In this document: in pieces, positions 8,506 through 16,880 of the stretch
How positions within the stretch are numbered: the first letter of the stretch is position 1
Layout: each line of letters begins with the position of its first letter
Assembly (NCBI GenBank): GCA_021604525.1
Contig: BQJD01000026.1
Span: 1 to 48,768, forward strand
Direction: 5' to 3'
From: a marine bacterium B5-7
GTDB lineage: Bacteria > Pseudomonadota > Gammaproteobacteria > Arenicellales > CAJQKF01
DNA length: 48,768 nucleotides
Made by a program: the position numbers and the translations under genes
Notes under the pieces: generated by a model
Database searches by the model: none
What the model saw: only the letters and a program-made list of their open reading frames with translations
What the model was told of the DNA's origin: nothing

Positions 8506-8920
8506 AGTCATTTTATTTGAGAACATCGCCCGAATCGGGCCACCCGGAGATACGCAGATTTTTTCCCTGCCAGAGGCACGCGCCATGTTGCCTTTGGTGA
8601 TACGTGTGACTCGTCAGGCAGCAGAAGAACTTTCACCGGTACAATCGCGACTTAGGCGAATGCTGTCGTGCGATCCGCGGCTGCCGTCGGTTGAAGCCGA
8701 TTTTGAGGGTGTAGTGCGTGCCTGGATTGGTAAAATCGAGCGACTCGGACTCATCGCCGATGGGCTGTGGTGGGTGAGTTTTGATTTGGGGGAAGGCTAT
8801 GTTTCCTGGCGTTATCCAGAGATACGCCTGGATTATTTTTATGCAAATGGTGAACGGCCGCGCGATCGTCGCAAAATTAGCGAGGTTTGCGAACAGTTCA
8901 TACCCGATTGGGTCCACTGA
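8498..8920 (+). CDS. DUF2203-like protein of unknown function
   Basis: A 140-residue protein that matches the general pattern of the DUF2203 family. After a short N-terminus there is FSLPEARAMLPLVIRVTRQAA, resembling the family start in which a leading Phe-Thr/Ser-x-x-Glu-Ala motif opens a helical segment. Near the end comes GLIADGLWWVSFDLGEGYVSWRYPEIRLDYFYANGE, matching the family's glycine/tryptophan-rich region. No catalytic residues are known to me. It starts 8 bases inside murJ and is followed closely by ribF, so it is probably cotranscribed. The family assignment is from recall of the pattern, and the function is open. Confidence 0.65.
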   Translation: MPEVILFENIARIGPPGDTQIFSLPEARAMLPLVIRVTRQAAEELSPVQSRLRRMLSCDPRLPSVEADFEGVVRAWIGKIERLGLIADGLWWVSFDLGEGYVSWRYPEIRLDYFYANGERPRDRRKISEVCEQFIPDWVH

Positions 8921-8943
8921 CGCTCCACGGAAATCCATACTTC

Positions 8944-9927
8944 ATGCGTGTATTTGATCTCGACGACAGCGTCGCCGGTGACCTCGGCCATAGTCCTGGC
9001 GCCGGTGCAGTTGCCATTGGTAATTTCGATGGCGTTCATTTGGGCCATCGCCAGGTGATTGGCGAAGTCGTGGAACGGGCAAAAAAACTTGGCGTGATTT
9101 CCTCGGTGATGACCTTTGAACCCTATCCGAGAGAATACTTCAATCCGACCAACGCGCCTGCAAGATTGACGACTTGTCGTCAGAAAATGGCATTGTTCGC
9201 TCAAACCGGGATAAATCGCGCGTATTGCGCACGGTTTGGTAAACGCCTCGCCACCACGACTGCCGAAGATTTTGTTAACAATATTCTGCTAACTCAGCTT
9301 AACGTCACCCATGTCACCGTGGGGGCTGATTTCCGTTTCGGCAGGGCGCGTCAGGGAGACGTTGGATTGTTAGCGGATATGGGTGCGCGCCACGGTTTTG
9401 GTGTTTCCGTGGTTGCCGATGTCGAAAACGACGGCAATCGTATCAGCAGTTCCCGAATACGCGCGTTACTCGCAGAAGGTCGACTTGAAGATGCCAGCAA
9501 ATTGTTGGGTCGGCCGTTCGCCTACAGTGGTCGGGTCATTCATGGCGATAAACGGGGGCGAACCTGGGGATTTCCAACAGCGAATTTTGCAGTGCGTCGA
9601 GATAGTTTTCCACTCAGTGGCGTCTTCGTGGTCGAGGTAAGTGACACGAATGGATTTCATCGTTACGGCGTTGCAAATGTTGGACGCCGACCCACTATCA
9701 ACAGTACTCGCTTGCTGATTGAAGCTTTCCTGTTTGATTTCTCAGGCGACTTGTATGGACAGCGCTTGCAGGTCACTTTCCTTGAGCGTATACGGGAAGA
9801 GCGTCGATTTGAAAGCTTCGATGCCTTGAAACAGCAAATTGGTGAAGACATCGAATTCGCACACAGACAGATTGACGCTGACATCATGAGTGATAGCAAA
9901 ATCAAGGCGCAAAGGAAGGAAGGCTGA
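8944..9927 (+). CDS. ribF: Bifunctional riboflavin kinase / FAD synthetase
   Basis: This enzyme converts riboflavin to FMN and then FAD. The N-terminal FMN adenylyltransferase domain has the nucleotide-binding GNFDGVHLGHR motif and ISSSRIRALL. The C-terminal flavokinase domain has GRVIHGDKRGRTWGFPTANF and GVANVGRRPTIN. The start at 8944 (MRVFDLDDSV) gives 327 residues. An in-frame ATG at 8887 overlaps the previous gene and would add residues with no family counterpart. lspA follows with a single base between them. In E. coli ileS lies between ribF and lspA; here it is absent. Confidence 0.95.
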   Translation: MRVFDLDDSVAGDLGHSPGAGAVAIGNFDGVHLGHRQVIGEVVERAKKLGVISSVMTFEPYPREYFNPTNAPARLTTCRQKMALFAQTGINRAYCARFGKRLATTTAEDFVNNILLTQLNVTHVTVGADFRFGRARQGDVGLLADMGARHGFGVSVVADVENDGNRISSSRIRALLAEGRLEDASKLLGRPFAYSGRVIHGDKRGRTWGFPTANFAVRRDSFPLSGVFVVEVSDTNGFHRYGVANVGRRPTINSTRLLIEAFLFDFSGDLYGQRLQVTFLERIREERRFESFDALKQQIGEDIEFAHRQIDADIMSDSKIKAQRKEG

Positions 9928-9928
9928 T

Positions 9929-10492
9929 ATGCGACGTGCGTTTATTGTGTTCACACTGGTTAGTTCGATCGTCGTGGTGATTGATCAATTAACAAAATGG
10001 CTTGCGGAATCGAAGCTGTTTGCCGGTGATCCATTTTCGTTAACCGGTTTTCTTAACCTGACCCTTGTCTACAATCGTGGTGCGGCATTCGGTTTTTTGA
10101 ACGATCAATCAGGCTGGCAGGTTGCATTGTTTTCAATTATCGCCATCGCTGTAATCGGCTACATGATTTACCATATTCGAAGTGAGGTACATTCAAACGG
10201 CCTCGTTATCTTTGCCTATGGAATGATTGCCGGCGGCGCAGTGGGTAATTTGATTGATCGGCTTGCATACGGTTATGTAATCGACTTCATTGATTTTTAC
10301 ATTCGCGAGTGGCATTTCTGGATATTCAACATGGCCGACAGCGCGCTTACGGTTGGTGTTGTCTTGTTATTTGCAGCTTCGTTTTTTGAATCCCGAACAT
10401 CCGTTTCTACACTTGGCGCTAAAGAACAATCCACGCGCAATGCTGCGAGTGAATCGCCGGGACAGTCATCTGAAGATACGAATCATTTATGA
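9929..10492 (+). CDS. lspA: Lipoprotein signal peptidase (signal peptidase II)
   Basis: An inner-membrane aspartyl protease that cleaves the signal peptide of diacylated prolipoproteins. The 187 residues contain four hydrophobic segments and the signature boxes VIDQLTKW, NRGAAFGFL, GAVGNLIDRL and FNMADSAL, with the catalytic aspartates in the last two. The start at 9929 is chosen because it follows a purine-rich stretch with repeated AAGGA. An upstream ATG at 9890 lies inside ribF. The C-terminal tail after the last helix is about 35 residues, somewhat long. It overlaps fkpB by 4 bases. Confidence 0.95.
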   Translation: MRRAFIVFTLVSSIVVVIDQLTKWLAESKLFAGDPFSLTGFLNLTLVYNRGAAFGFLNDQSGWQVALFSIIAIAVIGYMIYHIRSEVHSNGLVIFAYGMIAGGAVGNLIDRLAYGYVIDFIDFYIREWHFWIFNMADSALTVGVVLLFAASFFESRTSVSTLGAKEQSTRNAASESPGQSSEDTNHL

Positions 10493-10929
10493 TGAACGGA
10501 ATCATTTCGCACGGTGCACGCCTGACCATTCATTACGAGCTCAAATTACCGGGCGGTGAGGTATTTGAATCAACATTTGCAGGCGAGCCAGAGTCTTTTA
10601 CTGTTGGCTCGGGCGAGTTTCATAACCCAATTGAAGATCGCATAATCGCCATGTTACCGGGAGACACGCTTGACTTCATTATCGGGGCCAACGAGAACGC
10701 GTTTGGCATTCACGATCCGGACAAAACACATAGCCTGCCCACCAGTAGCTTCGAAGACGTGCCATGTAATACGGGTTCACTGGTAGAGTTTGAAATTGCC
10801 GGTGGAGAGAGGGTCAGTGGTCGCATTGAATGCGTCGAGGGCGACAATGTGGTGGTTGATTTCAATCACCCCTTGATCGGTCACGATGTGTGTTGCACGA
10901 TACAGCTTCTAAACATCTCCTCCGATTAG
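10489..10929 (+). CDS. fkpB: FKBP-type peptidyl-prolyl isomerase, SlpA/FkpB type
   Basis: A cytoplasmic peptidyl-prolyl cis-trans isomerase with a chaperone-like IF (insert-in-flap) domain. In 146 residues it shows the split FKBP fold: [18 protein letters not shown], the flap insertion, then [21 protein letters not shown]. The DFNHPLAG-type motif is diagnostic of SlpA-like FKBPs. Two adjacent ATGs are present at the start (MMNG). The 4-base overlap with lspA and the following ispH reproduce the conserved lspA-fkpB-ispH order. Confidence 0.93.
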   Translation: MMNGIISHGARLTIHYELKLPGGEVFESTFAGEPESFTVGSGEFHNPIEDRIIAMLPGDTLDFIIGANENAFGIHDPDKTHSLPTSSFEDVPCNTGSLVEFEIAGGERVSGRIECVEGDNVVVDFNHPLIGHDVCCTIQLLNISSD

Positions 10930-10951
10930 GTTCGTTTATCTCAAGTTTGTC

Positions 10952-11878
10952 ATGAAAGTCATATTAGCCAATCCGCGAGGATTTTGTGCCGGTGTTGACC
11001 GGGCAATCGAAATTGTCGAACAGTCCATTCAAAAATACGGCGCACCGATATATGTGCGTCATGAAGTTGTCCATAATCGATTCGTCGTCAATCGTCTTCG
11101 TGATATGGGTGCCGTATTTGTCGATGAAATCGACGAAGTGCCACACGGCTCAGTGGTAATTTTCAGTGCCCACGGTGTTTCGCAAGCCGTGCGTATGGAT
11201 GCCGATCGGGTGGGGCTGAATGTTCTTGATGCCACCTGCCCACTGGTCACCAAGGTTCACCGCGAAGTTCAAAAATATCGTCAAGAAAACGTCGAAGTGG
11301 TATTGATAGGGCACGCTGGTCACCCGGAAGTCGAAGGAACCATGGGGCAGGCGGCTGATGGAATCTATCTGGTTGAACGTCCTGAGGATGTCGATAATGT
11401 GGCGTGCCAGGACCCGGACAATCTCGCATACGTAACCCAGACAACCTTATCTGTCGATGATACCCGCCGCATCATAGCCGCCTTGAAACAACGTTTTCCG
11501 AACATAATGGGGCCGCGTAAGGATGACATCTGCTATGCGACACAAAACCGTCAGGATGCCGTCAAGGATCTTGCCAGGAAATGCGACATCCTTCTGGTTG
11601 TAGGTTCACCCAATAGCTCGAATTCCAATCGTCTGCGTGAGCTTGCTGAACAGCAGGGTATTCCAGGTTACCTGATAGATGGTGCGCATGAGATCGATCG
11701 AAAATGGATCGAAGGTAAAACATCGATCGGAGTTACTGCCGGTGCGTCAGCGCCGGAAAATCTCGTTCAGGAAGTTATCGAACAACTGGTATCGTGGGGT
11801 GCGGAGTCGGTGGAAAATCATACGACGCGCACCGAGAACGTGTCATTTGCCCTGCCGCTCGAGTTGCGATCGGCCTAA
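10952..11878 (+). CDS. ispH: 4-hydroxy-3-methylbut-2-enyl diphosphate reductase
   Basis: Last step of the MEP isoprenoid pathway: a [4Fe-4S] enzyme that reduces HMBPP to IPP and DMAPP. The 308 residues hold the three cluster cysteines in [24 protein letters not shown] and [11 protein letters not shown]. Substrate residues are seen in [38 protein letters not shown] and [11 protein letters not shown]. The length is normal (E. coli 316). It ends the ribF-ispH run and faces the pilus operon, with only 4 bases between the two convergent stop codons. Confidence 0.97.
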   Translation: MKVILANPRGFCAGVDRAIEIVEQSIQKYGAPIYVRHEVVHNRFVVNRLRDMGAVFVDEIDEVPHGSVVIFSAHGVSQAVRMDADRVGLNVLDATCPLVTKVHREVQKYRQENVEVVLIGHAGHPEVEGTMGQAADGIYLVERPEDVDNVACQDPDNLAYVTQTTLSVDDTRRIIAALKQRFPNIMGPRKDDICYATQNRQDAVKDLARKCDILLVVGSPNSSNSNRLRELAEQQGIPGYLIDGAHEIDRKWIEGKTSIGVTAGASAPENLVQEVIEQLVSWGAESVENHTTRTENVSFALPLELRSA

Positions 11879-11882
11879 GGTT

Positions 11883-12395
11883 TTATTTCCAGCATTTATC
11901 GGTGCTGTCTGCGTTACCCGAGTCTTTTGCCTTCTGGTTTCCACCGGAATCAAGGGATATCTCGGCGCATGACTTATCCCTCGCCTGATAACCTGTCGCT
12001 GTAGCCTTGACAATATAGCCGCTGGCAGTGGTTGATACCTGCATAACGTAAAAATCGTCAGGACTTGTCGAGGTATAACCTATAGAGGCCAGGGAGGCTG
12101 TATAGCGCCCCGCGTTAGAGAAGAATTTCTCTTCGGCGTTGGCGATTTGCAGTAAGGCAAGCTGGGCATCGGCGCGTCTTGATGATTGCACATACTTGGT
12201 GTACGAACCGACTGCAACGGCACCGATAATGCCGAAAATGGCCACGGTAATCAAAAGTTCTATCAGCGTGAAACCCGCTTGGGTTTTACTCAAGGCGCGA
12301 AAATGCCTGACTCGACCTGTGCAATCATTTTCATCTCGAACAGGTCGAGTCGTAATGTCAGTCGACATGGCCGACGGGGCAGGGTATTTGATCAT
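11883..12395 (-). CDS. pilE: Type IV minor pilin, PilE-like
   Basis: The type III (prepilin) signal QAG|FTLIELLITVAIFGIIGAVAV is cut by PilD after Gly and carries Glu at +5. A pilin helix follows (AQLALLQIANAEEKFFSNAGRY) and then a small globular domain with two cysteines near the C-terminus (SCAEISLD...DKCWK) likely forming the D-loop disulphide. This matches PilE-type minor pilins encoded after pilY1. The ATG at 12395 overlaps the pilY1 stop by one base but implies a 41-residue leader. A TTG at 12293 would give the usual 7-residue leader (M)SKTQAG, and a 12-bp inverted repeat lies between the two. The start is therefore unsettled. Confidence 0.88.
   Translation of the reverse strand: MIKYPAPSAMSTDITTRPVRDENDCTGRVRHFRALSKTQAGFTLIELLITVAIFGIIGAVAVGSYTKYVQSSRRADAQLALLQIANAEEKFFSNAGRYTASLASIGYTSTSPDDFYVMQVSTTASGYIVKATATGYQARDKSCAEISLDSGGNQKAKDSGNADSTDKCWK
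12309..12351 (-). repeat. 12-bp perfect inverted repeat at the pilY1/pilE junction
   Basis: GACTCGACCTGT at 12309-12320 and its exact complement ACAGGTCGAGTC at 12340-12351 are separated by 19 nt. In the minus-strand transcript this forms a hairpin between the pilY1 stop and the segment encoding the PilE prepilin cleavage site. It could regulate pilE translation or stabilise a processed end. There is no T-tract. Confidence 0.6.
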
Positions 12396-15300
12396 TAGTG
12401 AACGTTATCCTGGAACCAGTATGTTCGTACTATGTCATTTTCCAATTCAACCGGGATGATCTCGGTACCCACCAACACCTTGGGTGTTATCCCTTCAAGA
12501 TTCGGGAAAATAATGGATACATTGGAGGCGATGCCCTCGCGTTGCAGTTGTAACGACCGATCTGCTTTTGTAAATGCGCCACCACCACTTTTATTTAAGT
12601 CTGCAATAGGAGCACCGTTGATGACATTCAAGGCATACACTCTGGATTTGCCAAGGCCATCTGCACCGCAGGCATCGTTATCATTTACTGTCGCTGCGGG
12701 CGTATAAGTGGTAAAAAATACATTACCTTCAGCGGTAATTGCTGTGGAGAGCGACTTTTCACCGGTTCCTTCCAGAGTGATATACCAACCCTTCTCGAGT
12801 GCCACGGATGTTGACGATTCCGGATCGGATATATCCGGCGACACGTTGTTAGTTACATTGAGTAGATCGCCGGCATACACCTTGGTGTAGCCAACAGTAC
12901 CATCGGATTTTAATGGCGGTGTCGTAACGGCATGATCCTTGATCACATAAATGCGATCGGTGACAGCAGTAGATTTAGGATTCGAACGTACCCCCGAACC
13001 GATTGCCATTGATAAAAACGGATCGCCGATATCGGGCTCGATCAAGGCAATGTCCGGTGGATAGAAAAACCGCCGAAAGTTGGCTGCCGTGGATGTTGTT
13101 TCACTGGTATCCAACTGAAGATCGGCAACCACACCACCGATAATGCGTTTTGCCAATGTATCAACCAGGACATTGTTGATGTCGAATCGCCAAAGCTGTC
13201 CACCCATGTCAACGAAATAAAGTCGGTCTGCAACTCCATCGCTTGTAATATCGATCACGCGAATATCACCCGGTATGCTGTACTTCATGTCTGCCTGGGC
13301 ATTGTCGGGTGTCGGTCCTGATGAAGGTCCACGCGTCCACCACAATATCTCACCGGTTTCAGCGTCGGCAATATATACCGCGTTACCGACATCGTCGTCT
13401 TCTCTAGTCGTTTTATCATCCTGATCGATATCGTAGCCACCACCAAAGATGATTACTTCACGAGTGACCAGTTTTGCATCACCACTGCTTGTGTCCTTTA
13501 TGCGGATGCGCGCAAACTTGGGGCGTGACCATGTCTGTCCCAGCGAATACAGTTTACTGCTTGTTGATGAACTGCCTTCGAGAGTCCATAAATACTTTGG
13601 TGCGTTAGGCTGGGAGACATCGACAGCAAACACGTTCCGCCCGCCTCGACGTTGATTGAAGTACAGGTAGACGTGTTCTCCGGTTTCGGTCAGATCATTA
13701 TCGCCCAGTATATTGCCATCGTTATCGACGTCATTAATCCAAAGGTCCATATTGCCGTCAAGGCCATATGAAATATCATCGGAATCTGCATTCTCATAGA
13801 CAGTTTTCAGATTCTTAAGTGTCTGCGGTGGTATATACGACCATAGTTCCAGCCGGTTATTGCCATTATCGGTCAGGGTATCGAAGGCATGCAGAAAGCC
13901 ATCGTTAGTGGTAATAAAGACGATGTCACGCTGCTTATCAACACCGTTAATGGTTTTTCTTTGGTAAGTTACGACAACTGGTTCTGAATGCAACGGCGCA
14001 CCCATGAGTGAGCGTGCATCAGTCGTACTGTTATTTCCATTTTCATCTTTTACGTCATAACCCTGCGCCCACTTGATCATATTCTGGAAGGCGTCATTGC
14101 CAATCGGCGGGGTAATGCCAAGGAAGTCTTGTGTGATCAAAGAATTATTACCCAGTAATTTATTAACCGAATTGTTCAGATCCTTTATCGGTGAATCGGC
14201 GTCCGCCTGGGTATAGGTGTATACCGATTGAGCTCGGGAAGCGGGGTTGAATGCATTGGATTCGAATGCATTAAGTCGGCTTGCCAAACCGCCCTTGGTC
14301 GGTTCATTACCATCGGCGCCAACTGTGCTGTGAGTAAAAAAGCTCTTGGCAGTGCTTTTGAATTCACCGGAAGAGGTGACGGCGACTTTGCCATCGACAT
14401 CGAGAATGCCAACATCGTCTTCGCCGTTATTATCGGCGTCAATTTTATTGCCCGCCCCATCGGTGATAAATCCGATCTGATATTTTTTAACATTACCGTT
14501 CCAGCTTGCCGTCGTGTTGGGTTTAAACATTGCGTAGTAGATGTTGTTGTTGTGCACTACACGATTAAACAGGTTGGCGGTAAAAGTTGGCGATGTAAAT
14601 GTAGCATTGGATGCAAGGATTTCTTCAATGACTTTTTTGAAACTCGCTTGCAGTTCACCTTCATTGTTAGCGGTAAAGTACTTACCGCCAGTTTTCTCAC
14701 TACCGGTTGCTGATAGCAGGGTATTGTCAGTTGTAAATCCGACCGAATAAGTGTTGATAGCCTGGACTCCATCCAGGTCGCTGTTGTCGGTTTTGTGCAG
14801 ATATTCAGCAAGATCATCGAGACAGCTTTCAATACCGGCTTCACCAGAGCCGGTGACATGGGCGCAACTATCGGAATCGCCGAGACCGGCCGCTTCCAGC
14901 CAGCCGTGTATGTCAGAATCTGCGCCGCTATCCTTTGTCGGCAGGCCGTCGGTTAGTACCAGGATATTATTCTCCTGGCAGGTTTCTGTTATCGGGCTTA
15001 TATAGCTGCCATCATCAATGGCAGACGAAGTGCTCGCGCCACCGTTATCGCTGGTTCCCCAGTAAACACTCTCGCCTCGATAATAGCGCTTCGCCTCGGA
15101 AAGGGTCTCGGTTATCGGGGTCCAGCCATCCGGAGACCAGCCATTGACGATTTCCAGGAAATCAGTTTTGACACCGTCTTCATCAACATCGGTAATTGGA
15201 TAAACCACCGGACCGCCGTTTTCGAAATTTAACCGCATCAGTCCGATATTGATGTTCTCAAGACTATTGACAAGACCCGTTGTCACATCCTGCACAACTT

Positions 15301-15997
15301 TCAGCCGGGTCTTGTTTTTTACAGTATTGGCATCCCAGTTGATGTAGTTGGCGGAGAAAATGGTTAACGATGGCCTTGAGTTGCTGTCCCATATATTTCT
15401 ATTGGATGGTTGCGTGGTCTGCCAGGGCCCATTGTCGCCGTTGACCGGCCATTTAGCAGTAGAGTTATCCAGTGCGCCGTATTCACCCCAGTCAGAAAGA
15501 CATTCGTAGTAGTCCAGGTTGACCAGGTCGTCGCTATTATTACGTACATCCGCATCACGCCATCGGTCGTCAGTACCACCGGTATACCAGCCCATGAAGT
15601 CGTCAGTATAAAAGCCGGTGGATCCGTTTATGCTCTCGAGGCCCGCGTTACAGGCAAACTCTGCTTTTGGAATCTTTTGATCCGTGGTGTCGCAATCGGG
15701 TGGATCACTGGAATCATCAGACCAGTAGTAGAAGTCGGGATCGCAATTACCCAGCGAGCTGTAATCCGTTTGATATTCGTAAGTTGATACAACGACATTA
15801 CCCGCCATACTTCCGGACGTGTCGAGAATAAACAACAGATTTGGGTTGACGGTATTAATGGACTTGTATATCTCGGTGTCGGTTGCCATTGAGGCATGAG
15901 AAAACAGTACCATTGAAATCGCGGAAATCAGCGCTACCGCGACGCGTGTGGGCCGGTTGCGGTTCATGTATTTATTCCTGCTGTTTAAAGCGGACAT
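12395..15997 (-). CDS. pilY1: Type IV pilus tip adhesin/assembly protein PilY1
   Basis: A large secreted protein of about 1200 residues that primes pilus assembly, sits at the tip and can act in adhesion and surface sensing. A signal peptide ends near residue 38 (SHASMA). A von Willebrand A domain follows with the MIDAS motif FILDTSGSM (Asp59, Ser61, Ser63). The C-terminal half is the PilY1 beta-propeller (GAPLHSEPVVVTY, TNDGFLHAFD, YLYFNQRRGGRNVFAVDVS, GRLW-like GGQLWRFD). Possible Ca-binding loops are DADNNGEDD and DVDNDGNILGDND. The ATG at 15997 overlaps the previous stop by one base. A second ATG at 15967 follows AGGA and may be the true start. Confidence 0.95.
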   Translation of the reverse strand: MSALNSRNKYMNRNRPTRVAVALISAISMVLFSHASMATDTEIYKSINTVNPNLLFILDTSGSMAGNVVVSTYEYQTDYSSLGNCDPDFYYWSDDSSDPPDCDTTDQKIPKAEFACNAGLESINGSTGFYTDDFMGWYTGGTDDRWRDADVRNNSDDLVNLDYYECLSDWGEYGALDNSTAKWPVNGDNGPWQTTQPSNRNIWDSNSRPSLTIFSANYINWDANTVKNKTRLKVVQDVTTGLVNSLENINIGLMRLNFENGGPVVYPITDVDEDGVKTDFLEIVNGWSPDGWTPITETLSEAKRYYRGESVYWGTSDNGGASTSSAIDDGSYISPITETCQENNILVLTDGLPTKDSGADSDIHGWLEAAGLGDSDSCAHVTGSGEAGIESCLDDLAEYLHKTDNSDLDGVQAINTYSVGFTTDNTLLSATGSEKTGGKYFTANNEGELQASFKKVIEEILASNATFTSPTFTANLFNRVVHNNNIYYAMFKPNTTASWNGNVKKYQIGFITDGAGNKIDADNNGEDDVGILDVDGKVAVTSSGEFKSTAKSFFTHSTVGADGNEPTKGGLASRLNAFESNAFNPASRAQSVYTYTQADADSPIKDLNNSVNKLLGNNSLITQDFLGITPPIGNDAFQNMIKWAQGYDVKDENGNNSTTDARSLMGAPLHSEPVVVTYQRKTINGVDKQRDIVFITTNDGFLHAFDTLTDNGNNRLELWSYIPPQTLKNLKTVYENADSDDISYGLDGNMDLWINDVDNDGNILGDNDLTETGEHVYLYFNQRRGGRNVFAVDVSQPNAPKYLWTLEGSSSTSSKLYSLGQTWSRPKFARIRIKDTSSGDAKLVTREVIIFGGGYDIDQDDKTTREDDDVGNAVYIADAETGEILWWTRGPSSGPTPDNAQADMKYSIPGDIRVIDITSDGVADRLYFVDMGGQLWRFDINNVLVDTLAKRIIGGVVADLQLDTSETTSTAANFRRFFYPPDIALIEPDIGDPFLSMAIGSGVRSNPKSTAVTDRIYVIKDHAVTTPPLKSDGTVGYTKVYAGDLLNVTNNVSPDISDPESSTSVALEKGWYITLEGTGEKSLSTAITAEGNVFFTTYTPAATVNDNDACGADGLGKSRVYALNVINGAPIADLNKSGGGAFTKADRSLQLQREGIASNVSIIFPNLEGITPKVLVGTEIIPVELENDIVRTYWFQDNVH

Positions 15998-16365
15998 TAG
16001 TAGTTTTGCCTGATCTGAATGATCATTTTGCTGGCTTTATCAAAGAAGACCGTTGTCATGCCTTCATTGCTGGGCTCAAAGTTGGTTATATGTCGTTCCA
16101 GATTATTAATGAATACCCTGGTATTCGGGTCGATGCCAAGACTGATTCCCGCTGAGCTGCAATCAATACAATTTTTTACAATGGCATAACCGTAGCCGTT
16201 AGGGTTTACACGATAGGTGGGGAACTGTGCACCTTCAATCGCCGTTTCCAGTACCTTGATCGTGCCTTTGGAGAAGACCACCTGCGAAGTCGCAAGCAGT
16301 AACACGGCAGCCAGGATCACCATCTGCGTGAGTGATCGATAGTTCAAATTGATATGTCTGGTCAT
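15997..16365 (-). CDS. Unrecognised exported protein in the pilus operon
   Basis: I do not recognise this 122-residue protein. Residues about 12-32 form a hydrophobic signal segment (MVILAAVLLLATSQVVFS), so it is probably periplasmic or membrane-anchored. Two cysteines at 66 and 69 form a CxxC (NCIDCSS). The rest is a small beta-rich-looking domain without repeats. There is no prepilin signal, so it is not a pilin. It lies between pilX and pilY1, 2 bases after pilX and overlapping the pilY1 start by one base, so it is translated with them. In Pseudomonas the gene near this place is pilY2, but I see no similarity I can vouch for. A role in PilY1 folding or export is inference only. Confidence 0.75.
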   Translation of the reverse strand: MTRHINLNYRSLTQMVILAAVLLLATSQVVFSKGTIKVLETAIEGAQFPTYRVNPNGYGYAIVKNCIDCSSAGISLGIDPNTRVFINNLERHITNFEPSNEGMTTVFFDKASKMIIQIRQNY

Positions 16366-16367
16366 GA

Positions 16368-16880
16368 TTAATTTCCGAATCGTGGTCCAACGCGATGAAA
16401 TCCGGCATACACATCAGTAGTCTTGCCGATATGCTGTCCATGACTTTCAAGAGCGAAATAGTGTCTGGCGAAACCACTGTCCATGCTATAGCCTGTCGGC
16501 GCACTCTTGCCTTGTCCTGCATAGCGGGAGTTGGTGCTCACTTTTATTTTTTTGCGTTTATCAACACTGTCATTACAGGTCGATACAGAACTGTCACATA
16601 AATAGGTCACGGTGTCGGCATCGTCCGCGCTATCTTCTGTAGTCAGACTAAGGGCTCCGCCCCATAGCATTGACAGTCCGGTTTCAGCCGCCTGGAAGGC
16701 GATGCTTTCCTGCTGCATGTTACCGGCCATACGTTCGTCCATAGAGGTAATACGCAGTGCTGTGACACCTAATGCGGTGAGCATCGTTAAAAGAGCCAGT
16801 GAAATTGCCAGTGATACACCACGTTGCCTATCTACAAATTGCCGATGATGAGAGTGATTAGATGTGCGTCGGAGGTTCAC
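16368..16880 (-). CDS. pilX: Type IV minor pilin PilX
   Basis: A minor pilin of about 170 residues that joins PilV, PilW, FimT/FimU and PilY1 in the pilus tip complex. The leader ends RQRG|VSLAISLALLTMLTALGVTAL. It lacks Glu at +5, as is usual for PilX and the related GspK. It continues with SMDERMAGNMQQESIAFQAAETGL, the family signature. It starts with GTG at 16880 in a GTGA overlap with the pilW stop, so translation is coupled. The globular region holds a cysteine pair (LCDSSVSTC). Confidence 0.9.
   Translation of the reverse strand: MNLRRTSNHSHHRQFVDRQRGVSLAISLALLTMLTALGVTALRITSMDERMAGNMQQESIAFQAAETGLSMLWGGALSLTTEDSADDADTVTYLCDSSVSTCNDSVDKRKKIKVSTNSRYAGQGKSAPTGYSMDSGFARHYFALESHGQHIGKTTDVYAGFHRVGPRFGN

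Noticed and set aside
14228-15787. Long plus-strand frames inside pilY1
   Set aside because: Antisense to the clear PilY1 VWA and propeller domains; composition is not protein-like.
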